Source: Isoetes taiwanensis
Lineage: Eukaryota > Streptophyta > Lycopodiopsida > Isoetales > Isoetaceae
Direction of reading: 5' to 3'
DNA length: 64,000 nucleotides
Assembly (NCBI GenBank): GCA_021234155.1
Contig: JAJEKV010000063.1
Coordinates: forward strand, 902,947-966,946
The stretch's first letter is position 1, and every line of letters begins with the position of its first letter. A program made the position numbers and the translations under genes. The notes under the pieces are model-generated. The model was not told the DNA's origin and made no database searches. It worked only from the letters and a program-made list of their open reading frames with translations. Shown piece by piece: positions 22,690 to 33,087 of this stretch.

Positions 22690-24420
22690 TTACCTCTTGA
22701 TGTCCCCGCTTTGGCACCTTCATTCCAACTCATAGCGAATTCACGGGCATCGGCAAAGACCCCTAAATCTCACTCCATCATACTTGAGCTGCTCTCTAGT
22801 GAATGCCCCTTTGAGGATCACCCTTGCCCATCGTGCTCTCCCTTTACCATGGGCTGTCCCAAAGAAATTCCATATTATTTCCTTCCCTAGCTCGTGGTGA
22901 TATCTTGGTAGGAAATAGAATGGTCGGGCAGATTTGAATTGGCTAGAACAACCATCCCACCAAACTATATGCCCGGAGAATTCTACACCATTTGATACTA
23001 GCCATGAATTGTGCTTTCTAAGACAAGGTTGCACAAAAAGAGTGTCATGAATCTTGTCATCACTCAAGTAAAAATGGGTTTCCTTCAATAGCTTTTCGAT
23101 CCCAGAGCTCGTCCATCCTATACGTGATGTGGACGAATTGTTATTTGGTCATTGTGCCAATGCCGGCTTTGAACCTCCCTTTGTATTTTGATGTTTGTAA
23201 TTCTCAAGAAAATCAATTACGTAAAACAATGGTGCCATCTTGGATATTGTCCAAGCAACTCTTGAATTGCATGGCCCACCTAGCCCCCTGTAATTGTGTG
23301 ACACGAATTGTGCATCAAGCGGCCATGTTTATACCATTCTTCACCCTCGCTCTTGTTGCAAACCACAGCCCTCCCTGAGCTCTCGCTTGGTTGAGTCATA
23401 CGTTATGTTGGCTGCCGGACACTTCTCACCAGTCCACAGACCTGGCAGTGCACTTGCACTCTTCACCATGGAATCCGGTTTTTACGACCTTAATGCATTC
23501 GGTACTCGGCATACTCCAACTTCATATGGTATATGCAACAACGGTTTCCCTTTCTCGATACTTTCTTCACATAAATAGGCTTCAACTTCTCGAAAGCCTT
23601 TAAGCAAACGGTGTTAGGGATGTGCCTTTTGTATTGTTGATATAGTCATCTTTGAATGGTGGCCTTTGGTTAGAAATAGCGTAAAAAAAAAAGTTTGTAT
23701 GGAAACTTATACCGTGTGACCTCCGTAAAGGTGCAAGGGATAAGAAATTGGCCCCTGACTCTCCAACGGTGTTCACAACATCTTTCTTGCAAGGAGAGAC
23801 TCTCATTTTTTCTTTCCAACTTCATATGCTTTGCTTGCAAGGGGGTGAGAGAATCGCACCTCAACCTCTTTTTGGAAAGTAGACCACGGACCATTTCCAA
23901 GGAAGGCTTCCGATTTCCTTAATGCAAAAAAGTTGCAATTGTTGACCTCATGCAACCTATCATAAGAAATATTGCACATGTATCAATGAACATATCCCAC
24001 CAAAGATCACTCGAGATACAAGCACTTGAAAGCATGAAGAAGCATGTGCATGAAGACAAGAAATAGATGTACCCAACAGCCCCGCCATAGTGGAATTGCA
24101 TCTCGAATTTGTGGAAGAAGCCATCACAAGTGTTGAGGTTCTGCTCTCCAAATATCATGGTTCCTTTGCCTCTTTGTGGCTGCCATTGTCTGTTTCAAGT
24201 TGTTGAGCAAAGACTCCCGGCGCCTTTGCACTCCTTTGGATTTGGCAAAAGTCCGTGTTCCGAGATTTCCATTTCGTTTGTGATGAACCACCCTCTTCAT
24301 CACATCAGCCTTGAGTTCGTGTGAATGCTTTTGGGTGAGCTTATTGAAGTAATCAACTACTTGCTTGGCTATTTCTTGCTCCTCGCCTCATGCTCGATCC
24401 TCCTGCTCAACCGCTCTTTT
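22690..24420 (-). pseudogene. Transposase-like protein of the TIR transposon, degenerate
   Basis: On the minus strand the order of motifs is: VIDFLENYKHQN followed, after a frame change, by HWHNDQITI (about 23220-23110); FYLSDDKIHDTLF (about 23080-23040); then VWWDGCSSQFKSARPFYF, WNFFGTAHGKG and REQLKYDG (about 22970-22760). Spaced acidic residues in D-F-x-E-N, S-D-D-x-x-H-D and D-G-x-x-S-Q-F-K, with a H-G-K-G block, have the look of an RNase-H-fold DDE catalytic core, and similar motif sets occur in transposase-like proteins of animals and plants. I infer it is this element's own transposase, transcribed toward the plus-strand gene. Upstream minus-strand segments at 23670-24158 (KHMKLERKNESLSLQ, a coiled-coil-like stretch) are probably its N-terminal part. 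Frameshifts and stops interrupt it throughout. The superfamily is unassigned. Confidence 0.55.
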
Positions 24421-24816
24421 CATCTTATTCCTTAATCAGATTCTCTCTTTCTCTCTGCATCCAATTTCTTGTAAATTGCAGAGGAAACTGATCTTCACGT
24501 GATATTTCCCCGTTGGATTGACATCCAACAAATTTGGAACATTGATTGGGATTCATCGGGCCGAAAATCCAATGCTAAACGCGTGATTGCCTCCGTACCT
24601 CTGATCGAGGGGCCATGAAATTCCCGAGAGAGGGAGGATAATTGAATTGGAGGGAGAATTTTCGCGCCCATGACGAAAGTAATCCAATTTGCAACGCACT
24701 ACCACACCACTCGGCTAAAATCCAGCCAAAACCCACAATCATTATCCTAACGGTTCATTCGTGGAGGTGGGCGTGTTAGTACATGAAGGGCGTAAAAAAA
24801 TGATTCGGGCGATTAC

Positions 24817-24858
24817 GCTTAAAGCACCCCAAATTAAGCAAAAAGGGGTGCTTTAAGC
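24817..24858. repeat. Subterminal hairpin: perfect 14 bp inverted repeat
   Basis: GCTTAAAGCACCCC at 24817-24830 is the exact reverse complement of 24845-24858, with a 14 bp loop. It sits 70 bp inside the transposon's right end and could be a transposase binding site or a structured DNA element. Confidence 0.75.
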
Positions 24859-24876
24859 CGGCTAAAACCCCTATAT

Positions 24877-24900
24877 AAGCATGCGTCCGGACGCATGCTT
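24877..24900. repeat. Perfect 24 bp palindrome next to the right inverted repeat
   Basis: The palindrome is centred on CGTCCGGACG and extends to AAGCATG...CATGCTT on both sides without a mismatch. It directly abuts and overlaps the right terminal inverted repeat by two bases. No equivalent palindrome is seen at the left end, so the ends are asymmetric. Confidence 0.85.
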
Positions 24901-24927
24901 TTGCTACCCACCAGCATACTTTCACCC
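24899..24927 (-). repeat. Right terminal inverted repeat
   Basis: TTTTGCTACCCAC at 24899-24911 and ATACTTTCACCC at 24916-24927 are the inverted counterparts of the left end, followed by AATA. The CAGC spacer pairs with CTTTT at the left; this is the only difference between the ends. Confidence 0.8.
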
Positions 24928-26144
24928 AATACTGAAGATAGAATCAGACCCCCTTATGTTGTAGGGATGGAACACAGATGTATGTATCCTTCAGCTTTAG
25001 ATACAAGCTAAAATTTCTTATGACATCACAAAGGGCTCTGCAACACAAGGAAGATCTCATTCACCCGCAGATTTCTACTAGTAGAACTTTCGAATCCAAA
25101 GCTGGATATGAATCTGTAACCAAGATTGGAGGTTTGCAAACTGCTCCAGAAGTTGCTAGAGGAAGAACTGGTCGCAAAAAATTGCTGAAGAAGATATGTT
25201 AGAACAAGAAAATGAAGATGGCCGCAAAGAGCATGTGGCGGCTGTCTAGAAAAATGCAAAACCAGCTACAAACCCTAAATGTGTTAGGGCAAACTAAGCT
25301 GATCGGTGTCTTATTATCAGCAAAAAAAAAAAAGGATTGATGTAAAGTGGAAAAAATGCTTTCTATTTTACATACCAAGATACGTGGATGAGTTAAAATG
25401 TGTAGAGCATGGTGATAACTTGCACCCGTTATCCATCACTTGAAAAAGTCTGCATCGTTAAGTAAATAGATGGCAATTCTCGAGCTCAACAAATAGCTTT
25501 TTTATCAAAAGCAATAATTCAAGTGCATACAACCAATTCTATTTGATGACACTTGGTCAACATGCAAAAAACAAATATGCATGTCTTTATTAAAAGGATA
25601 AGGCCAATGATCTTTCTTATGGGGCATAAAAAGAATATCCCATGTGGGTTTTCATACGTAGATGAGTATACAATAAATGTTTATAGATGGGCCCTAAGGG
25701 GAGAAAAGTGCCAAACAATTGAACTTTTATTGGGTTAACAAATCTACCCATCCAATTTGATAAACCCACCAATTTTGGTAAATCTGCTATTCTAAGTTAC
25801 AACATAGATGTATGTATACATACCATGGAATCATGTGTAGCACACATTATATTGCGGCTTTCTTCCAGATGTCTCACCACTTCGGTGTGTATCAACTTAT
25901 TATGCCTAAGAAAAATAACCTGTGATATACTTCTCAAGCTTTTCATACGTGATCACCATGAGATGGACCAGGTTGTGCCACAGCAGGCTGCACAACTATC
26001 CAAATGCATTTTCATTATTGTATTGTAATTGTTAAAGCATAACTAGGAGTAGAGGAGATAATCTACTACTTCTTCCTATAATGTTGGAATTAGATTATAC
26101 ATCTCAGATCCAATGGGATGACTTTACATGTATATGTCTATAAG
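24928..26144. other. No supported gene
   Basis: A plus-strand frame at 24978-25202 (74 residues, Arg/Lys-rich with RGRTGRKKLLKK) is the only one with some protein character; I do not recognise it and there is no splice context to support it. The rest is AT-rich. This is the right flank of the TIR transposon and the left flank of the tandem array. Confidence 0.3.

Positions 26145-26178
<34 letters not shown>
26145..26178. repeat. 34 bp poly(A) tract at the left edge of the tandem array
   Basis: An uninterrupted A run directly joins the first base of tandem unit 1. It is either a retroelement tail or an expanded A-run from the unit's own AAAAAAACC junction sequence. The upstream side shows no recognisable LINE 3' end. 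Confidence 0.8.
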
Positions 26179-26180
<2 letters not shown>

Positions 26181-27255
26181 CCTGTACAAACAGACCTTCT
26201 ACCTTTTCAAGACCTTTTGCAAAGACCTTGTCAAGGTACAATTTGCAGCCCTAAGTTGAAAACCAGGTGTATTTCAACTTAGGCCATAACATGGTTACAT
26301 TTCTTAATAAAGTAAGACAATAAGTGGAAAGAATACCATAAAAACTTTTTTCCAAAAAGGACATAGATACAAGATAAGATAACTGATCTACAAAATCAGA
26401 GTAATAATATTAAATATCATTTCTGCAAAAGTCAGCAATACAATGGTCTTTATCAAATATTAAAAACAACTAGACCACAAGCAAAATTCCAAATGAAATG
26501 GTCCGTAGATACTTGAAAGATTGTTCTTCCATTTCCAAGTCTTGTAAGCTTATCCAAACTTGAACAAATTTGAAAAACATAAACAGGAGCAAGAAATCCC
26601 GTTACCTGCAGTGAAACCAGAGGACAGTTAGCCTAAGAAGGGTAAGAGCCTAAGTCACTAGCAGGTAAGCTACGGATTTCTTGGGCTTATCGCCCTTCAC
26701 CTTGAATGTTTCACTTTAAACAAAGTAGCCAAATGGGTTTTATTTCAGATTAACGTATGGTCTCTGCAATAATTAAAAGCCCCCCCAGAATATAACTTTT
26801 AGCATGCCTAATACTCTTAGGTCCATTATAATCTTAAGGTAAGGCCCCTTGTAGTCATAACCAAGAAAACATGAAATCATCTAGCCGGCCAAAAATAAGC
26901 AATTAAAGAAGTTATGTCGGATCAAATTTAACATCCTAGAGAATACTATGAGAGCTAATTATCGATAAAAGTTTTTACTGCTAATTATGCTATGATAGCA
27001 ACAAGTGATAAAAGATTCACTAGATCTTATCAAATGTTAAATAGTTCAAATGGATAAGATAGCAAATAACACGTAATATCATACTTGGCATAGTGTTCCT
27101 TTAGATCATACATCCTTAGATCGTGTCGGATCACTCTAAGCTCTCAAATCATAGCTTAATGTCAAGTAAAAACGGGTCGATCATATACACAAAGAATTTT
27201 TGAGATATAATTTCATATGGACTAATGCAAAACGAAATGAAGGTCAAAGATATAC

Positions 27256-27302
27256 TTCAGACTCACTAGAACCATCTTCCTCATAATTCAAAGATATCAT
27301 AC
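27256..27302 (-). CDS. Candidate small exon of the tandem-unit gene
   Basis: On the minus strand a pyrimidine-containing tract ends TTGCAG, then about 47 bp reading MISLNYEEDGSSESE, then GTATAT. The acidic Ser/Glu-rich peptide and the flanking splice signals repeat in units 2 and 3. The join to the 27745-28028 exon is not in phase without another exon or a corrected base, so the gene model is incomplete. Confidence 0.35.
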
Positions 27303-27744
27303 CTGCAATCTTAGATCATCTTAAGCAAATGCAAATCCCTCGTCCAGAATCTAACTATATCCTATATAAGAGTAATCACATATAATCTAACCCATAATAT
27401 GCTATCATTTTCAACCAAAAAAGGTTGTAACATAGAATTGACTATGCATCCAACATGTATTGAGAGCTAATTATGAAATAGAACTTTCGCTTTGCCTAAC
27501 CAGATAGCATCAAGAGATGAGTAGATCCAACAGATTTAAATCTTATGTTAAGTAGATCCATCAAGAATGAAGGCCCAAATCACGTAATAACATATACAAA
27601 ATTTTTAGATCACTCTTAGATAAAGTAAACAAATGTTGATCCATGTCCTAAATAGACATATATATTATATATATTAGCATTCGTATATGATTTAACGCAT
27701 GTCATCTATAATTTCTAAACGAAAAAATTGTCAATGCTTCCAAC

Positions 27745-28028
27745 CTGATTTGTAGATGCAGTATTGTTCATAGTTTGAGCTGCTGCTGGGATGCCAATGC
27801 CTGAGGGAATTGATTTGCCAGAGCCTTCTCCTAGATCTGAGTTATCCTCACTGCCTTGCATCAAATTATCAGTAGGCTTTTCCATAGAAGTACTACCGGA
27901 TCAATGGGTTCATTGTTAGCTCTCTCCACCATCTCCTTTCATACGGGCCATGTCCAAATTAGCATAGATTTGACATACTGTGCCTACTAGCAGCTCATGC
28001 AGGGGCATCGAAATCAACAAGCCTTCTT
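27745..28028 (-). CDS. Exon of an unidentified protein, unit 1 copy
   Basis: On the minus strand the exon follows GATAG and ends AATCAG before GTTGG. One frame gives a helix-like, Leu-rich start (RRLVDFDALHELLVGLYVKS in the best-preserved copy, unit 3); a second frame gives the polar end with NLMQGSEDNSDLGEGSGK and NNTASTNQ. The frame change lies at a position where the three units disagree around a CAG triplet (GGTGGAGAGAG, GGTGGCAAGAG, GGTGGCAGTAG), so a read error may be the cause. I do not recognise the protein. It looks like a nuclear or regulatory protein by composition only. Confidence 0.45.
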
Positions 28029-29635
28029 CTATCTATCTATAAGAGGAAAAATTACCGCCACCATATTGCACAAGACCTAGATACCACGGTCCTAAACTCC
28101 GTATTAAGCGATAGCACACCTGGAAGCCAGCTTTGATTTAGGACATTACATCATGCCACTGTATTATTTGTGATTTCTTCAATGAATTTCTCCTCTGCCG
28201 CAAATCCGCAGCCCTAACATTCAGACCTAAAATTCATGGTTCATATAAACGACCATTACCTTAATATTTTTCAAGACATTAATTTTAGTTTTATAAAAAC
28301 AGCCCTTTAAGATATATTCAATGGTCATAGGGTCTTCATGCACCTATAACTCTTGTATTCAACCTTTATTTGAAGTAATAGCCATATTATAAGCCCAGAA
28401 CATAAGGACCACTTCGAAAATTCCATCGGTCTTAGTAAGGTGTTAAGTCTTCAGTATTTTTCCACAGTGTTTAAACTCTTATATACAGTCCTTATATCCA
28501 TCTATTCCATATGCCATCTAGAGGGTCTGATCACCCCAAGACCAAATGTCCAGATCAATCCTAATTATCAAAAACCGTACTATAGCTTATGGGCTTACCA
28601 TATTATAGAAAGAAGAAGCATACTGATCACATCTCCAAGATAACCCCATAGTAATGTTATTTTTCACCTTCTTAACAAGGAATAAGGGTAACCATTTTCA
28701 TGTATTCAACTGACCGTATTTTCCTGTTCAACTTGGTAAGCAACAGCTCCATCAAAAAGTGTTTAACAAGTATAACAAGTCCTGTATAACAAGTCCATCA
28801 TTACTTATAATAAAAAAAGCCTGCCTCCTACCGTAGGTCAGGGTGGGCCAAAATTCATACATAGATTTAGCAACAAGGAGAGTAGGACCTTGTTGCCAAA
28901 GCCCTACCCTACCTATATTGCCTAACTGTACCAGTTAAAGAGCCAAGTGGCAAGAAAGATGACCAATAAAGTGAGCAAGAAATACCGCTTGGTAAGAGTA
29001 CTAGTCCCAGGCCAATTCCCTCGCCTATCTCATATATGTTCCGTAAATATAATCTTCAAAGCTCGCAGATATGGTCCGCAAAATAGCCCAATGGCAATTC
29101 ATGGATTTCATAAGCCCAATGGCAGTTTATTTCATATGACATTCTTCATGACAAAATATGCCAATATCACCATGTATAAACCTTACAAAAAGGTCTTGGT
29201 GAGGTTGCAATGAACAACGCTATTCATATATAATAGTCTTCTCACTAAGTCATTGATAATCCAAAGACAGCCTTAATAGAAAAGTCAGATTGCTTAATAT
29301 AAAAACAAAAAAGTTGCACGCATACCATACTCCAACCAGCGGTGTGTCTCATGATGCATGAGTTGAGGTGCATTTCCTTATTCTTGTATATGCCAAGATA
29401 CTTTGAACTGCAGAACTCAAAGCTATCCTTTCTCAATATTATCTCGAAGTTGTAATGAAGTTCACCTATATCGATTGGTTGCATCAAAATAATCCTTTCC
29501 AAAGATCCGGCCATTTTACTTGTATCAACATAGTCATCACATATGAATATTTTAACCTCCCACACGAAAATGAAGTAACCATGATTATGGTCTCTAGTAA
29601 AACTAGAGAACTGAGTATTGATAAAAAAACCTTTA

Positions 29636-32600
29636 GACCTGTACAAACAGACCTTCTACCTTTTCAAGACCTTTTGCAAAGACCTTGTCAAGGTACAATT
29701 TGCAGCCCTAAGTTGAAAACCAGGTGTATTTCAACTTAGGCCATAACATGGTTACATTTCTTAATAAAGTAAGACAATAAGTGGAAAGAATACCATAAAA
29801 ACTTTTTTCCAAAAAGGACATAGATACAAGATAAGATAACTGATCTACAAAATCAGAGTAATAATATTAAATATCATTTCTGCAAAAGTCAGCAATACAA
29901 TGATCTTTATCAAATATTAAAAACAACTAGACCACAAGCAAAATTCCAAATGAAATGGTCCAGAGATACTTCAGCATTGTTCTTCCATTTCCAAGTCTTG
30001 TAAGCTTATCCAAACTTGAACAAATTTGAAAAACATAAACAGGAGCAAGAAATCCCGTTACCTGCAGTGAAACCAGAGGACAGTTAGCCTAAGAAGGGTA
30101 AGAGCCTAAGTCACTAGCAGGTAAGCTACGGATTTCTTGGGCTTATCGCCCTTCACCTTGAATGTTTCACTTTAAACAAAGTAGCCAAATGGGTTTTATT
30201 TCAGATTAACGTATGGTCTCTGCAATAATTAAAAGCCTGCAGGAATATAACTTTTAGCATGCCTAATACTCTTAGGTCCATTATAATCTTAAGGTAAGGC
30301 CCCTTGTAGTCATAACCAGTAAACATGAAATCATCTAGCCGACCCAAAAATAAGCAATTAAAGAAGTTATGTCAGGATCAAATTTAACATCCTAGAGAAT
30401 ACTATGAGAGCTAATTATCAGATAAAGTTTTCTGCTGCCTATGCTATGATAGCAACAAGTGATAAAAAGATTCACTAGATCTTATCAAATGTTAAATAGT
30501 TCAGCCAGATAAGATAGCAAATAACACAGAATATCATACTTGGCATAGTGTTCCCTTAGATCATACATCCTTAGATCGTATCAGATCACTCTAAGCTCTC
30601 AAATCATAGCTTAATCTTTAATGTTAAATTCGATCATATACACAGCAATTTTTGAGATATAATTTCATATGGACTAATGCAAAACGAAATGAAGGTCAGC
30701 ATATACTTCAGACTCACTAGAACCATCTTCCTCATAATTCAAAGATATCATACTGCAATCTTAGATCATCTTAAGCAAATGCAAATCCCTCGTCCAGAAT
30801 CTAACTATATCCTATATAAGAGTAATCACATATAATCTAACCCATAATATGCTATCATTTTCAACCAAAAAAGGTTGTAACATAGAATTGACTATGCATC
30901 CAACATGTATTGAGAGCTAATTATGAAATAGAACTTTCTGTTGCCTAACCAGGATAGCATCAAGAGATGAGTAGATCCAACAGATTTAAATCTTATGTTA
31001 AGTAGATCTCAGCTTTAGACAATGAATGAAGGCCCAAATCACAGAATAACATATACAGCTTAGATCACTCTTAGATAAAGTAAACAAATGTTGATCCATG
31101 TCCTAAATAGACTGTTATATTATATATATTAGCATTCATATATGATTTAACACATGTCATCTATAATTTCTAAACGAAAAAATTGTCAATGCTTCCAACC
31201 TGATTTGTAGATGCAGTATTGTTCATAGTTTGAGCTGCTGCTGGGATGCCAATGCCTGAGGGAATTGATTTGCCAGAGCCTTCTCCTAGATCTGAGTTAT
31301 CCTCACTGCCTTGCATCAAATTATCAGTAGGCTTTTCCATAGAAGTACTACCCATCAATGGGTTCATTGTTAGCTCTTGCCACCATCTCCTTTCATGCGG
31401 GCCCATGTCCAAATTAGCATAGATTTGACATACTGAGGCCTACTAGCAGCTCATCTTGGGGCATCGAAATCAACAAGCCTTCTTCTATCTATCTATAAGA
31501 GGAAAAAAATTACCAGCCATATTGCACAAGACCTAGATACCGTGGGTCCTAAACTCGGAAGCACGATAGCACACACTGAAGCCAGCTTTGATTTAGGACA
31601 TTACATCATCTGCATGTATTATTTGTGATTTCTTCAATGAATTTCTCCTCTGCCGCAAATCCGCAGCCCTAACATTCTGTCTGACCTAAAATTCATGGTT
31701 CATATAAACGACCATTACCTTAATATTTTTTCAAGACATTAATTTTAGTTTTATAAAAACAGCCCTTTAAGATATATTCAATGGTCATAGGGTCTTCATG
31801 CACCTATAACTCTTGTATTCAACCTTTATTTGAAGTAATAGCCATATTATAAGCCCGAACATAAGGACCACTTGAAAATTCCATCGGTCTTAGTAAGGTG
31901 TTAAGTCTTGATTATTTTTCCAAAGTGTTTAAACTCTTATATCTGATCCTTATATCCATCTATTCCATATGCCATCTAGAGGGTCCGATCACCCCAAGAC
32001 CAAATGTCCAGATCAATCCTAATTATCAAAAACCGTACTATAGCTTATGGGCTTACCATATTATAGAAAGAAGAAGCATACTGATCACATCTCCAAGATA
32101 ACCCCATAGTAATGTTATTTTTCACCTTCTTAACAAGGAATAAGGGTAACCATTTTCATGTATTCAACTGACCGTATTTTCCTGTTCAACTTGGTAAGCA
32201 ACAGCTCCATCAAAAAGTGTTTAACAAGTATAACAAGTCCTGTATAACAAGTCCATCATTACTTATAATAAAAAAAGCCTGCCTCCTACCGTAGGTCAGG
32301 GTGGGCCAAAATTCATACATAGATTTAGCAACAAGGAGAGTAGGACCTTGTTGCCAAAGCCCTACCCTACCTATATTGCCTAACTGTACCAGTTAAAGAG
32401 CCAAGTGGCAAGAAAGATGACCAATAAAGTGAGCAAGAAATACCGCTTGGTAAGAGTACTAGTCTGTGCCAATTCCTGTCTATCTCATATATGTTCCAGA
32501 AATATAATCTTCAAAGCTCGCAGATATGGTCTGCAATAGCCCAATGGCAATTCATGGATTTCATAAGCCCAATGGCAGTTTATTTCATATGACATTCTTC

Positions 32601-33087
32601 ATGACAAAATATGCCAATATCACCATGTATAAACCTTACAAAAAGGTCTTGGTGAGGTTGCAATGAACAACGCTATTCATATATAATAGTCTTCTCACTA
32701 AGTCATTGATAATCCAAAGGTTAATAATAGAAAAGTCGATTGCTTAATATAAAACAAGAAAGTTGCACGTTACCATACTCCAACCGAGGCGAGTGTCTCT
32801 CATGATGCATGAGTTGAGGTGCATTTCCTTATTCTTGTATATGCCAAGATACTTTGAACTGCAGAACTCAGGCTATCCTTTTCGCAATATTATCTCGAGT
32901 TGTATGCGAAGTTCACCTATATCGATTGGTTGCATCAAAATAATCCTTTCCAGCATCCGTCATTTTACTTGTATCAACATAGTCATCAGTACATATGAAT
33001 ATTTTAACCGACCACCTGAAAATGAAGTAACCATGATTATGGTCTCTAGTAAAACTAGAGAACTGAGTATTGATAAAAAAACCTTTA
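29636..33087. repeat. Tandem unit 2 (3452 bp)
   Basis: Direct head-to-tail copy of unit 1. It agrees with unit 3 more often than with unit 1 at variable CAG/CTG positions. It contains the longest single open frame of the unit's minus-strand exon (31170-31412). Confidence 0.95.
31200..31484 (-). CDS. Exon of an unidentified protein, unit 2 copy
   Basis: Same exon as 27745-28028. In this copy the polar half is open from an internal ATG near 31412 (MDMGPHERRWW, then MNPLMGSTSMEKPTDN and the Gly/Ser-rich end). The Leu-rich first half is in a different frame because the codons around CATCTTGGGG and CTGAGGCC differ from unit 3. The exon ends at the same CAG/GT junction. Confidence 0.45.

Larger units (their letters stand above)
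17821..24927. mobile_element. 7.1 kb TIR DNA transposon carrying two convergent genes
   Basis: The left end starts GGGTGAAAGTAT and the right end finishes ATACTTTCACCC, a perfect 12 bp inverted match. After a 4-5 bp variable spacer a second 13 bp inverted match follows (GTGGGTAGCAAAA on the left). The element is flanked by AATA on both sides (17817-17820 and 24928-24931), a possible 4 bp target-site duplication. Inside, a plus-strand gene (18167-21546) ends in an FCP1-like domain and a minus-strand gene (about 24420-22690) encodes a transposase-like protein. Subterminal palindromes lie next to the right end. The superfamily is not clear: a GGG start and 4 bp duplication do not match typical hAT (8 bp), Mutator (9 bp) or PIF (3 bp) elements. 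Sola-type elements use 4 bp duplications, but I cannot confirm that link. Confidence 0.75.
26179..29635. repeat. Tandem unit 1 (3457 bp)
   Basis: The unit starts GACCTGTACAAACAGACC and ends in a TTGATAAAAAAACCTTTA junction. It repeats at 29636 and 33088 with very high identity over long stretches. Unit 1 differs from units 2 and 3 mostly where those have CAG or CTG: for example CACGTAATAAC at 27572 against CACAGAATAAC at 31041. It contains minus-strand exon-like segments, including 27745-28028 and 27256-27302. Confidence 0.95.

Noticed and set aside
28947-29213. Plus-strand frame in the tandem unit (88 residues) as a coding exon
   Set aside because: Equivalent regions of units 2 and 3 have shifted frames, and the better splice-bounded exons are on the minus strand.
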